Source: Clostridium sulfidigenes (GTDB lineage: Bacteria > Bacillota > Clostridia > Clostridiales > Clostridiaceae). Taken from it: a stretch of 64,000 nucleotides of DNA. The position numbers were made by a program, and so were the translations under genes. Shown here in pieces: positions 18,516 to 28,300 of this stretch; position 1 is the stretch's first letter, and every line of letters starts with the position of its first letter. Location: contig NZ_JPMD01000032.1 in assembly GCF_000732635.1 (NCBI RefSeq), positions 1-64,000 of the forward strand. Direction: 5' to 3'. The notes under the pieces were generated by a model. It made no database searches, was not told the origin of the DNA, and worked only from the letters and a program-made list of their open reading frames with translations.

Positions 18516-18947
18516 TTAATTTCTCAAATTATATTTTATTTCTATTTCATTAATTTTATCTATATCTATATTTGTGTTAGAAATATATTTTGTTTCTTTA
18601 TCATTTTTGTAAATAGTAATCCTATCATAACCATAATCAAATGAAACTACATTTTTATCATTAATAAACAATCTAGCTTCCAAACAATATCCTCTTTGTT
18701 TTGATTTGCTAAAGATTTTTTTAACTTTAGTATTCTCAAACTGGTTTAAAAATTCTTCTATTTCATCTTTATCCGTTATTTCTACAGTTTTTCCATAGGT
18801 TCCAGAGCTCATAAGTATCTTATCTACTTTTGTAAAATCAATATCTAGTATACTTTTAAAATCCTTTGATATAAGAAATGGTTGTAAAATCAGCCCTATA
18901 ATAATTATTACCAATATAACCAGTAATCCAATACTCTTTTTCCTCAT
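18516..18947 (-). CDS. Small signal-anchored hypothetical protein
   Basis: 143 residues. The first 30 are a basic start followed by a strong hydrophobic anchor (GLLVILVIIIIGLILQPFL). The outer part has alternating beta-strand-like segments (TVEITDKDEIEEFL, CLEARLFINDKNVVSFDYG), reminiscent of DUF5301-like extracytoplasmic proteins; that likeness is tentative. AGGAGG lies 9 bases before the start. A 32-bp scrap of this gene occurs at 14045. Confidence 0.65.
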   Translation of the reverse strand: MRKKSIGLLVILVIIIIGLILQPFLISKDFKSILDIDFTKVDKILMSSGTYGKTVEITDKDEIEEFLNQFENTKVKKIFSKSKQRGYCLEARLFINDKNVVSFDYGYDRITIYKNDKETKYISNTNIDIDKINEIEIKYNLRN

Positions 18948-19340
18948 ATCTAGATCCTCCTTAATAAATATAAATTATGTGGTTAATTCATTTTACGAAC
19001 TACTGGAAAAATAGCCTGTAAAAAAGAATGCAAAACCGTTAATGCACTTCCTCCTAATATAGAAGTTGCCTTATAATAATACCATATATTCAAAATAAAG
19101 TTAATTCATAGTATCTCTCTCTTTGAGTTAAGTAAAGGTCGATAAATTCTAGTCTTCAGAGGATTGTTTTCCTCTTGCTGAATAAGGGATATATTTCAAT
19201 AATTTATAGTAATTTAAATTATATTTACTATAATGATACACTAATAAATAGGTCATATATGTAAACCATATCAAATCAAAATAACATCTAGAGATTTACT
19301 TGATTTTATTATCCCAAATCTAAAATAAGGAGGAAACTCT
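18948..19340. other. Intergenic region with a possible 3' gene remnant
   Basis: On the minus strand a short open stretch from about 19090 down to a stop at 18983 reads ATSILGGSALTVLHSFLQAI and ends PVVRKMN. It has protein-like composition but no start or ribosome site, so it may be the tail of a lost gene. The remainder is AT-rich and contains the promoter region of the acetyltransferase at 19341; nothing else is recognisable. Confidence 0.35.
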
Positions 19341-19778
19341 ATGGGTATTATGTTAAAACAAGTAACAAAAGAAAATTGGTACGAATGTAATAATTTAGAG
19401 GTTTATAAAGAACAAGAAGGAATTGTTGCGCCAAATTATAATTCAATCATTTTAAGTTTATTATATGAAAATTGGAATGCAAAATGCATTTATGAGGATG
19501 ATATACTAATTGGACTTCTTTTATATGGAATTGAAGAAGATACAAGTAAACCAATGTTACTTAGATTTATGATTGATAAAAAGTTTCAAGGTAAAGGATT
19601 AGGAAAAAAAGCAATGCTAAAATTGCTTGACTTAATAAAAGTTGAATATAGCAATATAAAATTCTATACAACAGTTTCGCCCCAAAATATATCTGCAAAG
19701 AAGTTATATGAAAGTGTTGGATTTGAATATACTGATGAAATAATGTGGGATGAAAATGTAATGGTAGTACAATTATAA
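19341..19778 (+). CDS. GNAT family acetyltransferase
   Basis: 145 residues with the GNAT fold: the acetyl-CoA loop FQGKGLGKKAMLKLLD (Q/RxxGxG/A type) around residue 82, and the C-terminal NISAKKLYESVGFEYTDE. It resembles spermidine/aminoglycoside-type N-acetyltransferases of the SpeG/BltD group, but the substrate cannot be read. AAGGAGG lies 8 bases before the ATG. It is a single plus-strand gene in a minus-strand neighbourhood. Confidence 0.85.
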   Translation: MGIMLKQVTKENWYECNNLEVYKEQEGIVAPNYNSIILSLLYENWNAKCIYEDDILIGLLLYGIEEDTSKPMLLRFMIDKKFQGKGLGKKAMLKLLDLIKVEYSNIKFYTTVSPQNISAKKLYESVGFEYTDEIMWDENVMVVQL

Positions 19779-20310
19779 ATAAAACCATGAGCAAGTGACT
19801 CCAACAAGACACGTCATCACTAAAATGTTACCCATTACCCAAATTAGGAATAAAATGAATAAATTTTGTTCCTATTAAATTATTAAAATACATATGAAAA
19901 ATATTCAAAAAACCCGCAAACCCGCACAGCGCCAACAACTAGTTAACTAGTTATATAGCTTTATATTTAACTAGTTTCCTAGGTAAAATTTTAAATATAT
20001 CCCTATTAAACTATATAAAATTTTCTATATTTAACTAGGGATATATTTAAATATGTATATATTTGAGGGAGTGACGTGGGAGGATTTTTTTGGATGAAAA
20101 TTATTTTGTTGTAGGGATATGCCACCACAAATAATCATTTAGATAGATTCAGTTTAATGGTATAATTGTGCTGTTATGGTATAATATTAAAATAAATTGT
20201 GTAATTTTTTATTGTCTAATCTATGTTTAAGGTAAAATTGCATTTCAAGTAATAAATAATATTTAAATTGAATTATTAATATACTTTATAATTTAGAAAG
20301 TAGGCTTAAG
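19779..20310. other. AT-rich intergenic region with palindromes
   Basis: No gene is visible in these 532 bases. They hold a perfect 16-bp palindrome (AACTAGTTAACTAGTT, 19937-19952) and a pair of perfect 15-bp inverted repeats (TTAAATATATCCCTA at 19991-20005, its complement at 20036-20050). TTAACTAG occurs again between them. The cluster lies upstream of the plus-strand HicA-like operon and could be an operator array, an attachment site or an old origin. Confidence 0.5.
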
Positions 20311-21129
20311 ATGAAAAAGAAAGAAATTAAAGAGTTAATTAGAAAAAAAATATATAAATATTATAATATTGATACACTAATTCAATTAGCAAATGATACT
20401 GTTTACGATATTATTCTCGAATATATTGAAGAAATGGACAAGTCTATAGAAGTTGCAAAAGTTCAAACTAATATGCTTGTTTGTAAAATTCAAGATTTAG
20501 ATTCTAAAAATAAAGTAGAATATGATAATTTTATTAGTGAGTTTGAAAATATAAGCAATGATTTTATGGAAAATATAGTTAAATTTAACCAAGCAATTTA
20601 TAATGGTAAGGATATTATCTATGAAATACTCTATGATATGATAAACAAATCATATCAAGCAGGAAATGACATTACTGATGATACAATAAAAAGAAGGTTA
20701 TCCATAGAAGAAAAAAAGCTAAAGAATAGATTTATAGGTAATTTAGCGGTGTTTAAATCTTATCTTAAAGATAAGGTAGATAGTGTTGCCAATGATATTG
20801 AGTTTATAGAAGACATAGTAAATAAAAAAGATAAGAAATATGATGAATTAATAAAAAAGCAAAATGAAAAACTGATAAGGAATGAAACTGTATTAAATCA
20901 GGCTATAAAGAATGAAAAGTATAAAAAAGTGTTTGAATATAGGGATTTAGCTAAATTAGCTGAAAGTATGAATTTTGAAATTGTTAGATATAATGGAGAT
21001 CATGCAATATATGAACATAGAATAACTAAAGAGACTTTACCTATTCCAGTTAGAACTTTAGGTAACGGACTCAGCTTTCAAATACAAAAACAGCTTAGAG
21101 AAAAGAGTAAACTTAAAAAGGTATATTAA
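20311..21129 (+). CDS. Coiled-coil protein with HicA-like C-terminal domain
   Basis: 272 residues. Residues 1-210 are almost wholly helical and highly charged, with heptad-like spacing, and end in a basic coiled coil (KKDKKYDELIKKQNEKLI). The last 60 residues read FEIVRYNGDHAIYEHRITKE and then LPIPVRTLG...QIQKQLRE, the dsRBD-like fold of HicA mRNA interferases, including the key His in GDH. HicA proteins are normally 60-80 residues, so this is an unusual N-terminal extension. No HicB antitoxin is next to it; the following gene encodes a HTH/zinc/nuclease protein. It may be a toxin, or an RNA-binding sensor for that nuclease. Confidence 0.6.
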   Translation: MKKKEIKELIRKKIYKYYNIDTLIQLANDTVYDIILEYIEEMDKSIEVAKVQTNMLVCKIQDLDSKNKVEYDNFISEFENISNDFMENIVKFNQAIYNGKDIIYEILYDMINKSYQAGNDITDDTIKRRLSIEEKKLKNRFIGNLAVFKSYLKDKVDSVANDIEFIEDIVNKKDKKYDELIKKQNEKLIRNETVLNQAIKNEKYKKVFEYRDLAKLAESMNFEIVRYNGDHAIYEHRITKETLPIPVRTLGNGLSFQIQKQLREKSKLKKVY

Positions 21130-21177
21130 GTATTCTTATTATCAAAAACTATTATAGAAAGGATTGGGAAATTATAA

Positions 21178-22034
21178 ATGGGGATTAGAGAAGATATTCT
21201 AGTTTATATAAATGAAAATGACAACATGATAACATGTGATGATTGCATAACTAGAAAACTAAAATTGTCTCGGAGGCAAGCTGCTTATCAAAAATGTAAT
21301 GAACTTGAATCTCGAGGACTTATCAATAGAAAAACTAATGTATGCAGTGTTTGCGGTAAAAGTAAAAAATGTAATTGGAGTAAGAATACTATCAGTAACA
21401 TAGGTGAAAAAAAGAAGTATCTATTAGGACTAAAGATATAGAAGGTAAAGAAAAACATGAGTTTTTCAAGAAAAATGAAAACATCGAAATAGAATTAGCA
21501 ATAAGAGAATTTATGAATCTTATTGCATTAAACAAGGTAGAAATATATAACGAATTTAGTTTTCAGCATGAACTAGGTATTTGTTTAAGACAAAAACTTA
21601 GTAACAAATACAAAATTCAATTTGAGAGAAATGTTTCATATTTTCAAATAGGAAATACATTAAAGAAAGAAATGGATATAGTTATATTTAATGATGATAA
21701 AACGGAAAAGTATTGTATAGAATTAAAGTTTCCAACTAATGGACAAGTACCTGAACAAATGTATTCAATGTGCAAAGATATTAGATTTTTAGAGCAATTA
21801 AGAGAAAACGGATTTACAGGAAGTTACTCTGTTAATTTAGTAATAGATTCAGCTTACTATACACCAAATAAAAATGGAAGTATATATGATAAATTTAGAA
21901 ATGAAAAAAAGTTGTATGGGGTAATAGAGAAACCAACAGGAAAAGTTCATGAAAGTATAGAATTAAAACAAATTTATAAAATTGTATGGAATGATATAAA
22001 TGAAAAACAAAAATATTTTATTGTTAGCATTTAA
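21178..22034 (+). pseudogene. HTH/zinc-binding PD-(D/E)XK nuclease, split by a frameshift
   Basis: Two frames appear to be one gene. The first (21178-21441) has a winged-helix-like start (IREDILVYINENDN) and a metal-binding CSVCGKSKKC. The second, read upstream from 21513, is open back to the A-run at 21407-21413; adding one A joins them as GEKKEVSIRTKDIEGKEKHE. The second part is nuclease-like: MDIVIFNDD followed by KYCIELKFPTNGQ gives the D...ExK core. A separate start at 21513 lacks a ribosome site. Function is probably a restriction-type DNA nuclease acting with the HicA-like protein 48 bases upstream. The frameshift could be decay, slippage-controlled expression or a sequencing error. 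Confidence 0.55.
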
Positions 22035-22089
22035 CTGGGTGTTTTACTAGACTGTGAAGTTTTTTCTGTAAATAGCTTTCTATGATAAT

Positions 22090-22135
22090 TATTGTAAAGG
22101 CATGGAGATAATGATATAGCTACCATGCCTTGATT
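22090..22135. repeat. GGCATGG hairpin repeat, diverged copy 4
   Basis: The AAGGCATGG / CCATGCCTT arms (22097-22105, 22123-22131) are kept but the loop has changed. It lies 60 bases past the nuclease stop. Confidence 0.55.
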
Positions 22136-22168
22136 TTAATATAATAGCAAATAAATTTCATGTCAAGA

Positions 22169-22195
22169 ACACCCTTAAACCGGGTGTATTTTTTT
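22169..22195 (+). terminator. Intrinsic terminator of the HicA-like operon
   Basis: ACACCC/GGGTGT stem with a 7-base loop followed by A and seven T residues, reading rightward. It ends the only long plus-strand operon of the island. Confidence 0.75.
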
Positions 22196-22213
22196 ATATC
22201 TTAGCCGCAGGTT

Positions 22214-22600
22214 TTAAGGAAGTCTTCCTTTATATATTATGGACAGTTCTCCATAAACTTTGCCCCAGTTTCTAAGTGGTAAACTCCATTTTTTTGAGGC
22301 TTCAAAAGTTGCTAAGTACAATGCTTTTAGCAACGAGATATCACTTGGAAATACACTTCTCTGACGATTCAATCTACGATAAATACTGTTAAGACTTTCA
22401 ATAGCATTAGTTGTGTAGATAACGTTACGTACATCAGCAGAAAACTTAAATATATTACTTATAACATACCAATTAGCAGACCAGCTTTTTATTGCATTAG
22501 GATAGAGTTTGTGCCATTTTTCAGTAACTTCAAGCATACGAGCATGCCCTTGCTCTTCAGCTGGTGCATGGTATATAGTTTTTAGATCTCCAACTCATAT
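22214..22600 (-). mobile_element. IS256-family transposase, C-terminal remnant
   Basis: About 128 codons remain open, from DLKTIYHAPAEEQGHARMLE to the stop. The key IS256/MULE signature is intact: VIYTTNAIESLNSIYRRLN, then FPSDISLLKALYLA and RNWGKVYGEL. The catalytic DDE domain, about 270 residues upstream, is missing, so the element is dead. A GGGTGT...GCACCCC hairpin at 22613-22634 could be part of an insertion-sequence end. Its presence marks past insertion at the left border of the restriction cluster. Confidence 0.85.
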
Positions 22601-22866
22601 TATCGTTCTAAAAGGGTGTCGTATTTTGCACCCCACTTTGCTGTTACTGATATTATTATGTTACAGTTTCATCACTATTACTTAATTCAATATTCTCGTG
22701 TTACTTTTGTTTATTCATTTAGATACTCAAAAAACAAAAGACTCGCTATAGTCTGAAATTTAATAATTTGAAACTCTAGCAAATATCTACGGTTCATTTG
22801 CAGTTAACACTCTCCATCAAACTGGTTCGTATAATTAAAATTTCTTTATAAAGGCTTTATACTTAA

Positions 22867-23631
22867 TTATAAAATATCAAATCTTTTTAAAATGTTAGGA
22901 TTGCTAACTAATGATTCAACATCTTCAAATGCTAAAAACTTCACTCTGTTTCTTATTTGCTCAAACTCATCTCTAACAATTAGATTATTAAATGTTTTCT
23001 CCTTTTCTTTTGGAGATATTATATAAAAGTATTGCATATTAAAATTAATTAATAGCTTAAATTTTTCTAATGAATTCACAAAATTTGTTGAAGTTTCTAT
23101 TTCAAATACACCTTTAGGAAAGAACATTTTTGTACTATCTATTGATTCATCTTTAAACCATATTATATCAATAGTTCTAACTTTATCTACCATTGGTTTA
23201 TATGTAAATATAGGGATTGTATAAATATCAACTATATCAATTAACTTTTTGCCTTCTTCAAATACCTTTGTTTTATCTTGAGATGGAATATATGTTATGT
23301 ATCCTAACTCCTTCCCCATTGCAATTAAATCTGCTTGTATTTTGGAATGTGTAGTTGGCCTTTCAAAATATGATTCTGTATCTTCCTGGATCATTTCTTT
23401 TATTTCTTCAGGTAGTTTATCTCGATACTCTTCCAACGCCCATAAACCTGGCTTTATAGAAAAAAAACTATCGCTCCTTTGGACATACCCTCTTATACTC
23501 TCTTTATACTTATTTTCTTTTTTAAATGAATTTCCTGGTATCGTAAATACATCATTATATATTTGACTAAAATATGCATAACCATTGTTGTTTTTCAAAA
23601 CTTCCTGTATAATTTCTTCCTGCGTCTTCAT
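22867..23631 (-). CDS. Putative Type II restriction endonuclease with N-terminal winged helix
   Basis: About 254 residues. The start at 23631 has GGAGGG 5 bases upstream; the longer frame from 23673 has none. Residues 1-75 look like a winged helix (QEVLKNNNGYAYFSQIYND, then FFSIKPGLWALEEY), similar to HARE-HTH domains. The C-terminal half is a PD-(D/E)XK-like fold: VRTIDIIWFKDES and then FPKGVFEIETST around residue 175, where E-x-E replaces the usual E-x-K. It is immediately downstream of a DNA methyltransferase (35-base frame gap), so a restriction partner is the best reading. Recognition site unknown. Confidence 0.65.
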   Translation of the reverse strand: MKTQEEIIQEVLKNNNGYAYFSQIYNDVFTIPGNSFKKENKYKESIRGYVQRSDSFFSIKPGLWALEEYRDKLPEEIKEMIQEDTESYFERPTTHSKIQADLIAMGKELGYITYIPSQDKTKVFEEGKKLIDIVDIYTIPIFTYKPMVDKVRTIDIIWFKDESIDSTKMFFPKGVFEIETSTNFVNSLEKFKLLINFNMQYFYIISPKEKEKTFNNLIVRDEFEQIRNRVKFLAFEDVESLVSNPNILKRFDIL

Positions 23632-23708
23632 ATTACCCTCCGATCTTTTTTCTTTAGTATCCCCATAATTCACAAAAAAATAAGAGCATAAAATCTATGC
23701 TCTAAAAA

Positions 23709-24557
23709 CTAATTATTTCTTTCTATTAACCTTGCATTTGCTTTTTCAAAATATTCTTTATTTATCTCTGTTCCTATATAATTTCTACCTGTAATTTTAC
23801 TTGCTTGTGCAGTAACTCCACTACCTAACAAACCATCATAAACCAATTCGCCTTTATTAGAATATGTTTCTATTAGGTGTCTTATGATATTTAATGGTTT
23901 CTCTGTGGGATGTATCCTTATTATATCTGGCACTTTAGGCTCAATATAAACTAATCTTTCAATTTTATTATTAAAGATTTGTGTTCCATTTTTTATCTCT
24001 AAATTCCCATTCTTTAGTTCTAACTCATTACTGCTATCATCATATCTTGCATCAACCACTTCTATTTTTCCATTAAGGATTCTATTTTTATACGGCGTTA
24101 GATTAAATGTTGCATTAACACCTTTAGCAACACAAATAAACATTTCAATCGCATTAACAGCCTTCTTCTTTACATTAGCTGGAAGAGGATTGTTTTTTAT
24201 CCATACTCCTATTCGTGGTTCCCTCATATCATTTCCAAGTTCATTTCTTATTAACTCTTCTAAGTCTCCCATCAACTGCCAAGAAGACCATACTATTAAG
24301 TTACCACCTTTTTTTAATATTCTACAGCATTCTTTTATATAAGATTCAATATCACTAAAATTTGTATCATCAAATTCATATGACATACCATAATAATTTG
24401 AATTACCATCTTTTTTAGTATAATTCTTAATTTCCTTAAATCTAGTTTCTCTACTAATTAAGTACGGTATATCTGTTAATATTAAATCAACTGATTCATC
24501 CTTAATTTGGCTTGTAATATCACAATAATTACAATTATAAATACAATTTATCTCCAT
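23709..24557 (-). CDS. Beta-class DNA methyltransferase (N6-adenine or N4-cytosine)
   Basis: 282 residues. Motif IV is ILTDIPYLIS near residue 30, a DIPY variant of DPPY, and motif I (YDGLLGSGVTAQAS) comes near residue 244, so the order IV-target region-X-I marks it as beta class. IHPTEKPLNIIRHLIETY and NYIGTEINKEYFEKA are typical of this family. The middle (about 130-210) should be the target recognition region. It is followed by a putative nuclease and so forms a compact Type II-like pair. The pair lies directly downstream of the Type I genes and the metallopeptidase in the same direction. Confidence 0.9.
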   Translation of the reverse strand: MEINCIYNCNYCDITSQIKDESVDLILTDIPYLISRETRFKEIKNYTKKDGNSNYYGMSYEFDDTNFSDIESYIKECCRILKKGGNLIVWSSWQLMGDLEELIRNELGNDMREPRIGVWIKNNPLPANVKKKAVNAIEMFICVAKGVNATFNLTPYKNRILNGKIEVVDARYDDSSNELELKNGNLEIKNGTQIFNNKIERLVYIEPKVPDIIRIHPTEKPLNIIRHLIETYSNKGELVYDGLLGSGVTAQASKITGRNYIGTEINKEYFEKANARLIERNN

Positions 24558-24625
24558 TTATACTTCCTTAAAACATTGATATATAAATATATATTATAAT
24601 TACAATTTATTTATTACTTACTATT

Positions 24626-25294
24626 CTAAGAACTTGATTCCAACTTATCTTTTCGCCGCTTCCAATTAGGCATATGAACACTCATATACTCCCAAAATTC
24701 TTTGCTATGATTAGGGTACTTTAAATGAGCTAACTCATGAAGTATCACATACTCAATACAATATCTTGGTTTCTTAATTAGTTCTAGGTTTAGATTGATA
24801 TTTCTGCTTTCAACGTTACAGCTACCCCATCTTGTTTTCATGGTTAGTACTCTAATGCTTTTAATATCTTCTTTAACTACCCCTTCATACTGATGTACTA
24901 ATTCTTCAAATTTGGCTTTAGCTTTATCCAAATACCATTTCTTTATAAGTTCTTCTTTTCTCTTTAAGTTTCCTTTATCTTTAACGTAAATCTCTATATA
25001 ACCTCTGTATAGCCTAACGCCTTCTTCTTGATCTTCAATTATCTTTAATCTATAATTCTTTCCTAGATATTTAAAGCTTTCTCCACTTACCATTTCTTTA
25101 ACTTCCGGTTTATCATAATTTTCGTCAAAGTGCTTTAATTGGGCTTCTATCCACTCTTTTTTATTACCTATGACTCTTTCAACATAATCTTCTGTAGCAG
25201 CTTCTGGTACTGTTAAGTGTATTGTTCCATCTCTTTTTACTTTTAATGTTACATTCTTTACTTTCTTTTTATGAATTTGTATGTTTTCATTCAT
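24626..25294 (-). CDS. YgjP/WLM-type zinc metallopeptidase (M48-like, DUF45)
   Basis: About 222 residues. The start at 25294 has GGAG 7 bases before it. The protein begins with a beta-rich domain (VTLKVKRDGTIHLTVPEAAT) and ends with the gluzincin active site VILHELAHLKYPNHSKEFWE near residue 187, where HELAH plus a distal His bind zinc. MKTRWGSCN is the family's second hallmark. YgjP/DUF45 proteins are frequent in Type I restriction loci, where their role is not established; removal of stalled or toxic proteins is a possibility. It lies 45 bases after hsdR and 69 bases before the methyltransferase. Confidence 0.88.
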   Translation of the reverse strand: MNENIQIHKKKVKNVTLKVKRDGTIHLTVPEAATEDYVERVIGNKKEWIEAQLKHFDENYDKPEVKEMVSGESFKYLGKNYRLKIIEDQEEGVRLYRGYIEIYVKDKGNLKRKEELIKKWYLDKAKAKFEELVHQYEGVVKEDIKSIRVLTMKTRWGSCNVESRNINLNLELIKKPRYCIEYVILHELAHLKYPNHSKEFWEYMSVHMPNWKRRKDKLESSS

Positions 25295-25368
25295 ATCATT
25301 TCTCCTATATGATATTTTCATCATAACTTAAAGCTTACATACATTTATATGCAAGCTTTAATCTTTTC

Positions 25369-28300
25369 TTATCTTCCGTATTTTCTTATTGAAATAGTTA
25401 ACGTTTTTTCTAAAATCTTATCTGTATCTAGTTGAATTCCATATTTATCTTCTAAGTCCCATAGCTTCTCTTCTAAGTACTGACTTATTTGGTTATGAAT
25501 ATCTGTATTTGTAGTCCAATCTGGTTTTGCTGCATATCTCTTTATTATTTCATCAAATTCTAACGAAGTATTTGCTACAACATACTCTAATTGCTCTTCT
25601 TCTACTTTAGCTGATATTGTTTCATATATATCTTCTTTAATGTTGTCATATATAACTTGAGCTGTTTTATTACTAGAAATAGAGCAAGGGTATGTTTCTT
25701 CTACTGATCCATTTCTAACATCATTCATTACATCATTCATACTATTTAAATACTCTTCTTCAGATATTCTCTTCTTTCTGTATTCTTCAAGTATTCTATT
25801 GATTCTATCCTTTAAGTTTTCATAATAAGCAGGGTTCTCGTCATACTTCATAGTAATAACTTTATCTAAGGCATTTCTTATTGTATCTGCTTTAGCTCTC
25901 TTGCCTTCTACTCTTTGAATTTCTTCATCAAAGTTTTTATCATCAAAAATATTAACTAATTTAGTAAGTCTATTTACTTCATTTGCACTTATATAAGTGT
26001 CCAAAAGCTTTTGCATTTGCTCCTCATATTCACCAAAGTCAACTTCTTCGTAGTATCTTAATCTTACACTTTTTCTTAAATTAATAAAGAATTTAAGTTC
26101 CTTTTTGTAGTTCTCTAATTCTCCTTTTGATAATAAATCTAAGATCCCTTGAGAAGTCAAACATATGTTTAAGCTTTTAGCATAATTCTTTAATCTTTCA
26201 TAAAAATCTAATCTTTTTCTTTCATCAGCTAAATAAACTTCATATTCTTCCTTGTCAGTTTTGTTCTTAATAGGATTAAATAAGTCCTTTAAATAGGAAT
26301 AATTTGATTTTAATTCATCTAAGTGCTTCTTTATGTCTATAACGGCACCTTTAATATCCTCTTCGTCAAAACCTTCTAATGAACTATATGAAGTTAAAGC
26401 TTTATCAAGATTTCCTAAAAGACCTCTATAGTCAATTATATATCCATAATCTTTTCCTTCATATAATCTATTAACTCTTGCTATAGCTTGAAGTAACTTA
26501 TGTTCTTTTAATTCCTTATCTACATATAATCCAATTGCAGCTGGAGCATCAAAGCCTGTTAATAGTTTATCCACTACTATTAGAATTTCTACATCTTCAC
26601 CATCACAAAATTCTTCCTTTATCTTAGTTTCATAGTCATCTAAGTTGCCATATTCTCTAACTATTCTTTCTAATTCTTTTTGTACAAGAAGTTTATTTTC
26701 ATCATGTATATCATCATTACCTTCTCTATTATCTGCTGATGACATTACAAAGGCTGTTTTTACATCTCCATACTCTTCAAATATCTGATTATATCTTATA
26801 GCCTCAAACTTAGATGATGTTGCAAGCATTGCTTTAAAACCTGTTCTTTGCCATGTGTTTTTATAATGCTCATTAATATCTAAAGCTATCATTTCTAGTC
26901 TTCTTTCACTCGAAGCCACCTTTTGAAATCTTCCCCATTTTTGCTTTAAATCTTCCTTTTGCTCTTCATTAAGATTTCTAGAAATCATTTCAAACTTTCT
27001 TTCAAGACCAGCTTCGTCATTAATCCATTGATCAACTAATCTTCCTTCATATAATAAAGGTAATACAGCTTTGTCATCTACAGCTTGGTTAATTGTATAT
27101 CTATGGATCTCCTTACCAAACTGAGTAAAGGAATTCTTCTCTTTCTTCATAAGAGGTGTTCCTGTGAAACCTATGTAACAACCACTTGGGAATACTTTTC
27201 TCATCTTAGCATGAAGTTGTCCATTTTGTGTTCTATGGGATTCATCTACAAGGACAAATATATTAGGATCATCTATCTTTAAACCTATATTAAATACTTT
27301 ATCAAACTTATTGATAATAGTTGTAATTATCTTGCTTTCCTTACTTTTTAATTGATCATTTAAATGATTACCACTGGAAGCTTGTACTATATCATTAGAA
27401 AATCCACTATGAGCAAAGGTCTTCTTAATTTGTGAGTCTAATTCTTTCCTATCAGTAACAATAATTATCTTTGCATTAGTTATTCTTCTTCTTAAAGCTC
27501 TTGCAAGCATAGCCATAGTTAATGATTTACCACTACCTTGTGTATGCCATATAAGGCCACCATTTCTTCTACCTGCATTGTCAAAAGTATCTATTCTCGC
27601 TAATGTTCTCTTAATACCAAAATACTGTTGATATCTAGCTACCTTCTTAACATTGTTATCAAACAAAGTAAATTCTCTTATTATCTCAAGAATTCTATCT
27701 AAATTTAATAATGAAACTATACTTCTATCTAATTCTGTAGCTAATCTTCCTTTAACATGGTTTTCAACACCTAACTCATCTTCTTCCTTCCAAACAGCCC
27801 AAAACTTATTTTGCGTTCCTGTTGTAGCGTATCTAACTTCTCTAGTATTTCCGGCTATCACTAATTGAACATATTTAAAAAGATGAGGTATGTTTTCCTT
27901 TTTTTGATTTCCAATCATTTGTGATATGCCTTGCTTCAATGAAACTGAACTTGCTTTAAGTTCTATAACACAAAAAGGAATTCCATTAACAAATAAAACT
28001 ATATCAGGTCTTCTTGTTTTCTCTTTAATTGATTGATCTTGTTTTTCTACAACAAACTCCTCAGTAAAATGAAAATCATTGTTTTTAGGATTACCCCAAT
28101 CTATGTACTTTAAAGAAAAAGATTGCTTGGTTCCATCTTCTAAAAACTCTTCTAAACTCTTAGTCATAACAAGTTCATCATATATCTTTTCATTAACCTT
28201 AATTAATCCTTCTGTTAATGGCATGTCTACAGACTCAATAGCTTTATTGATATTATTCTCAGAAAACTTTCTCTGAGAACCTTTATATTCAAAGCTGTTA

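Noticed and set aside
22613..22634. Hairpin beside the IS256 remnant as a definite insertion-sequence end
   Set aside because: The matching end at the other side and a target duplication could not be shown, so it is only noted with the remnant.
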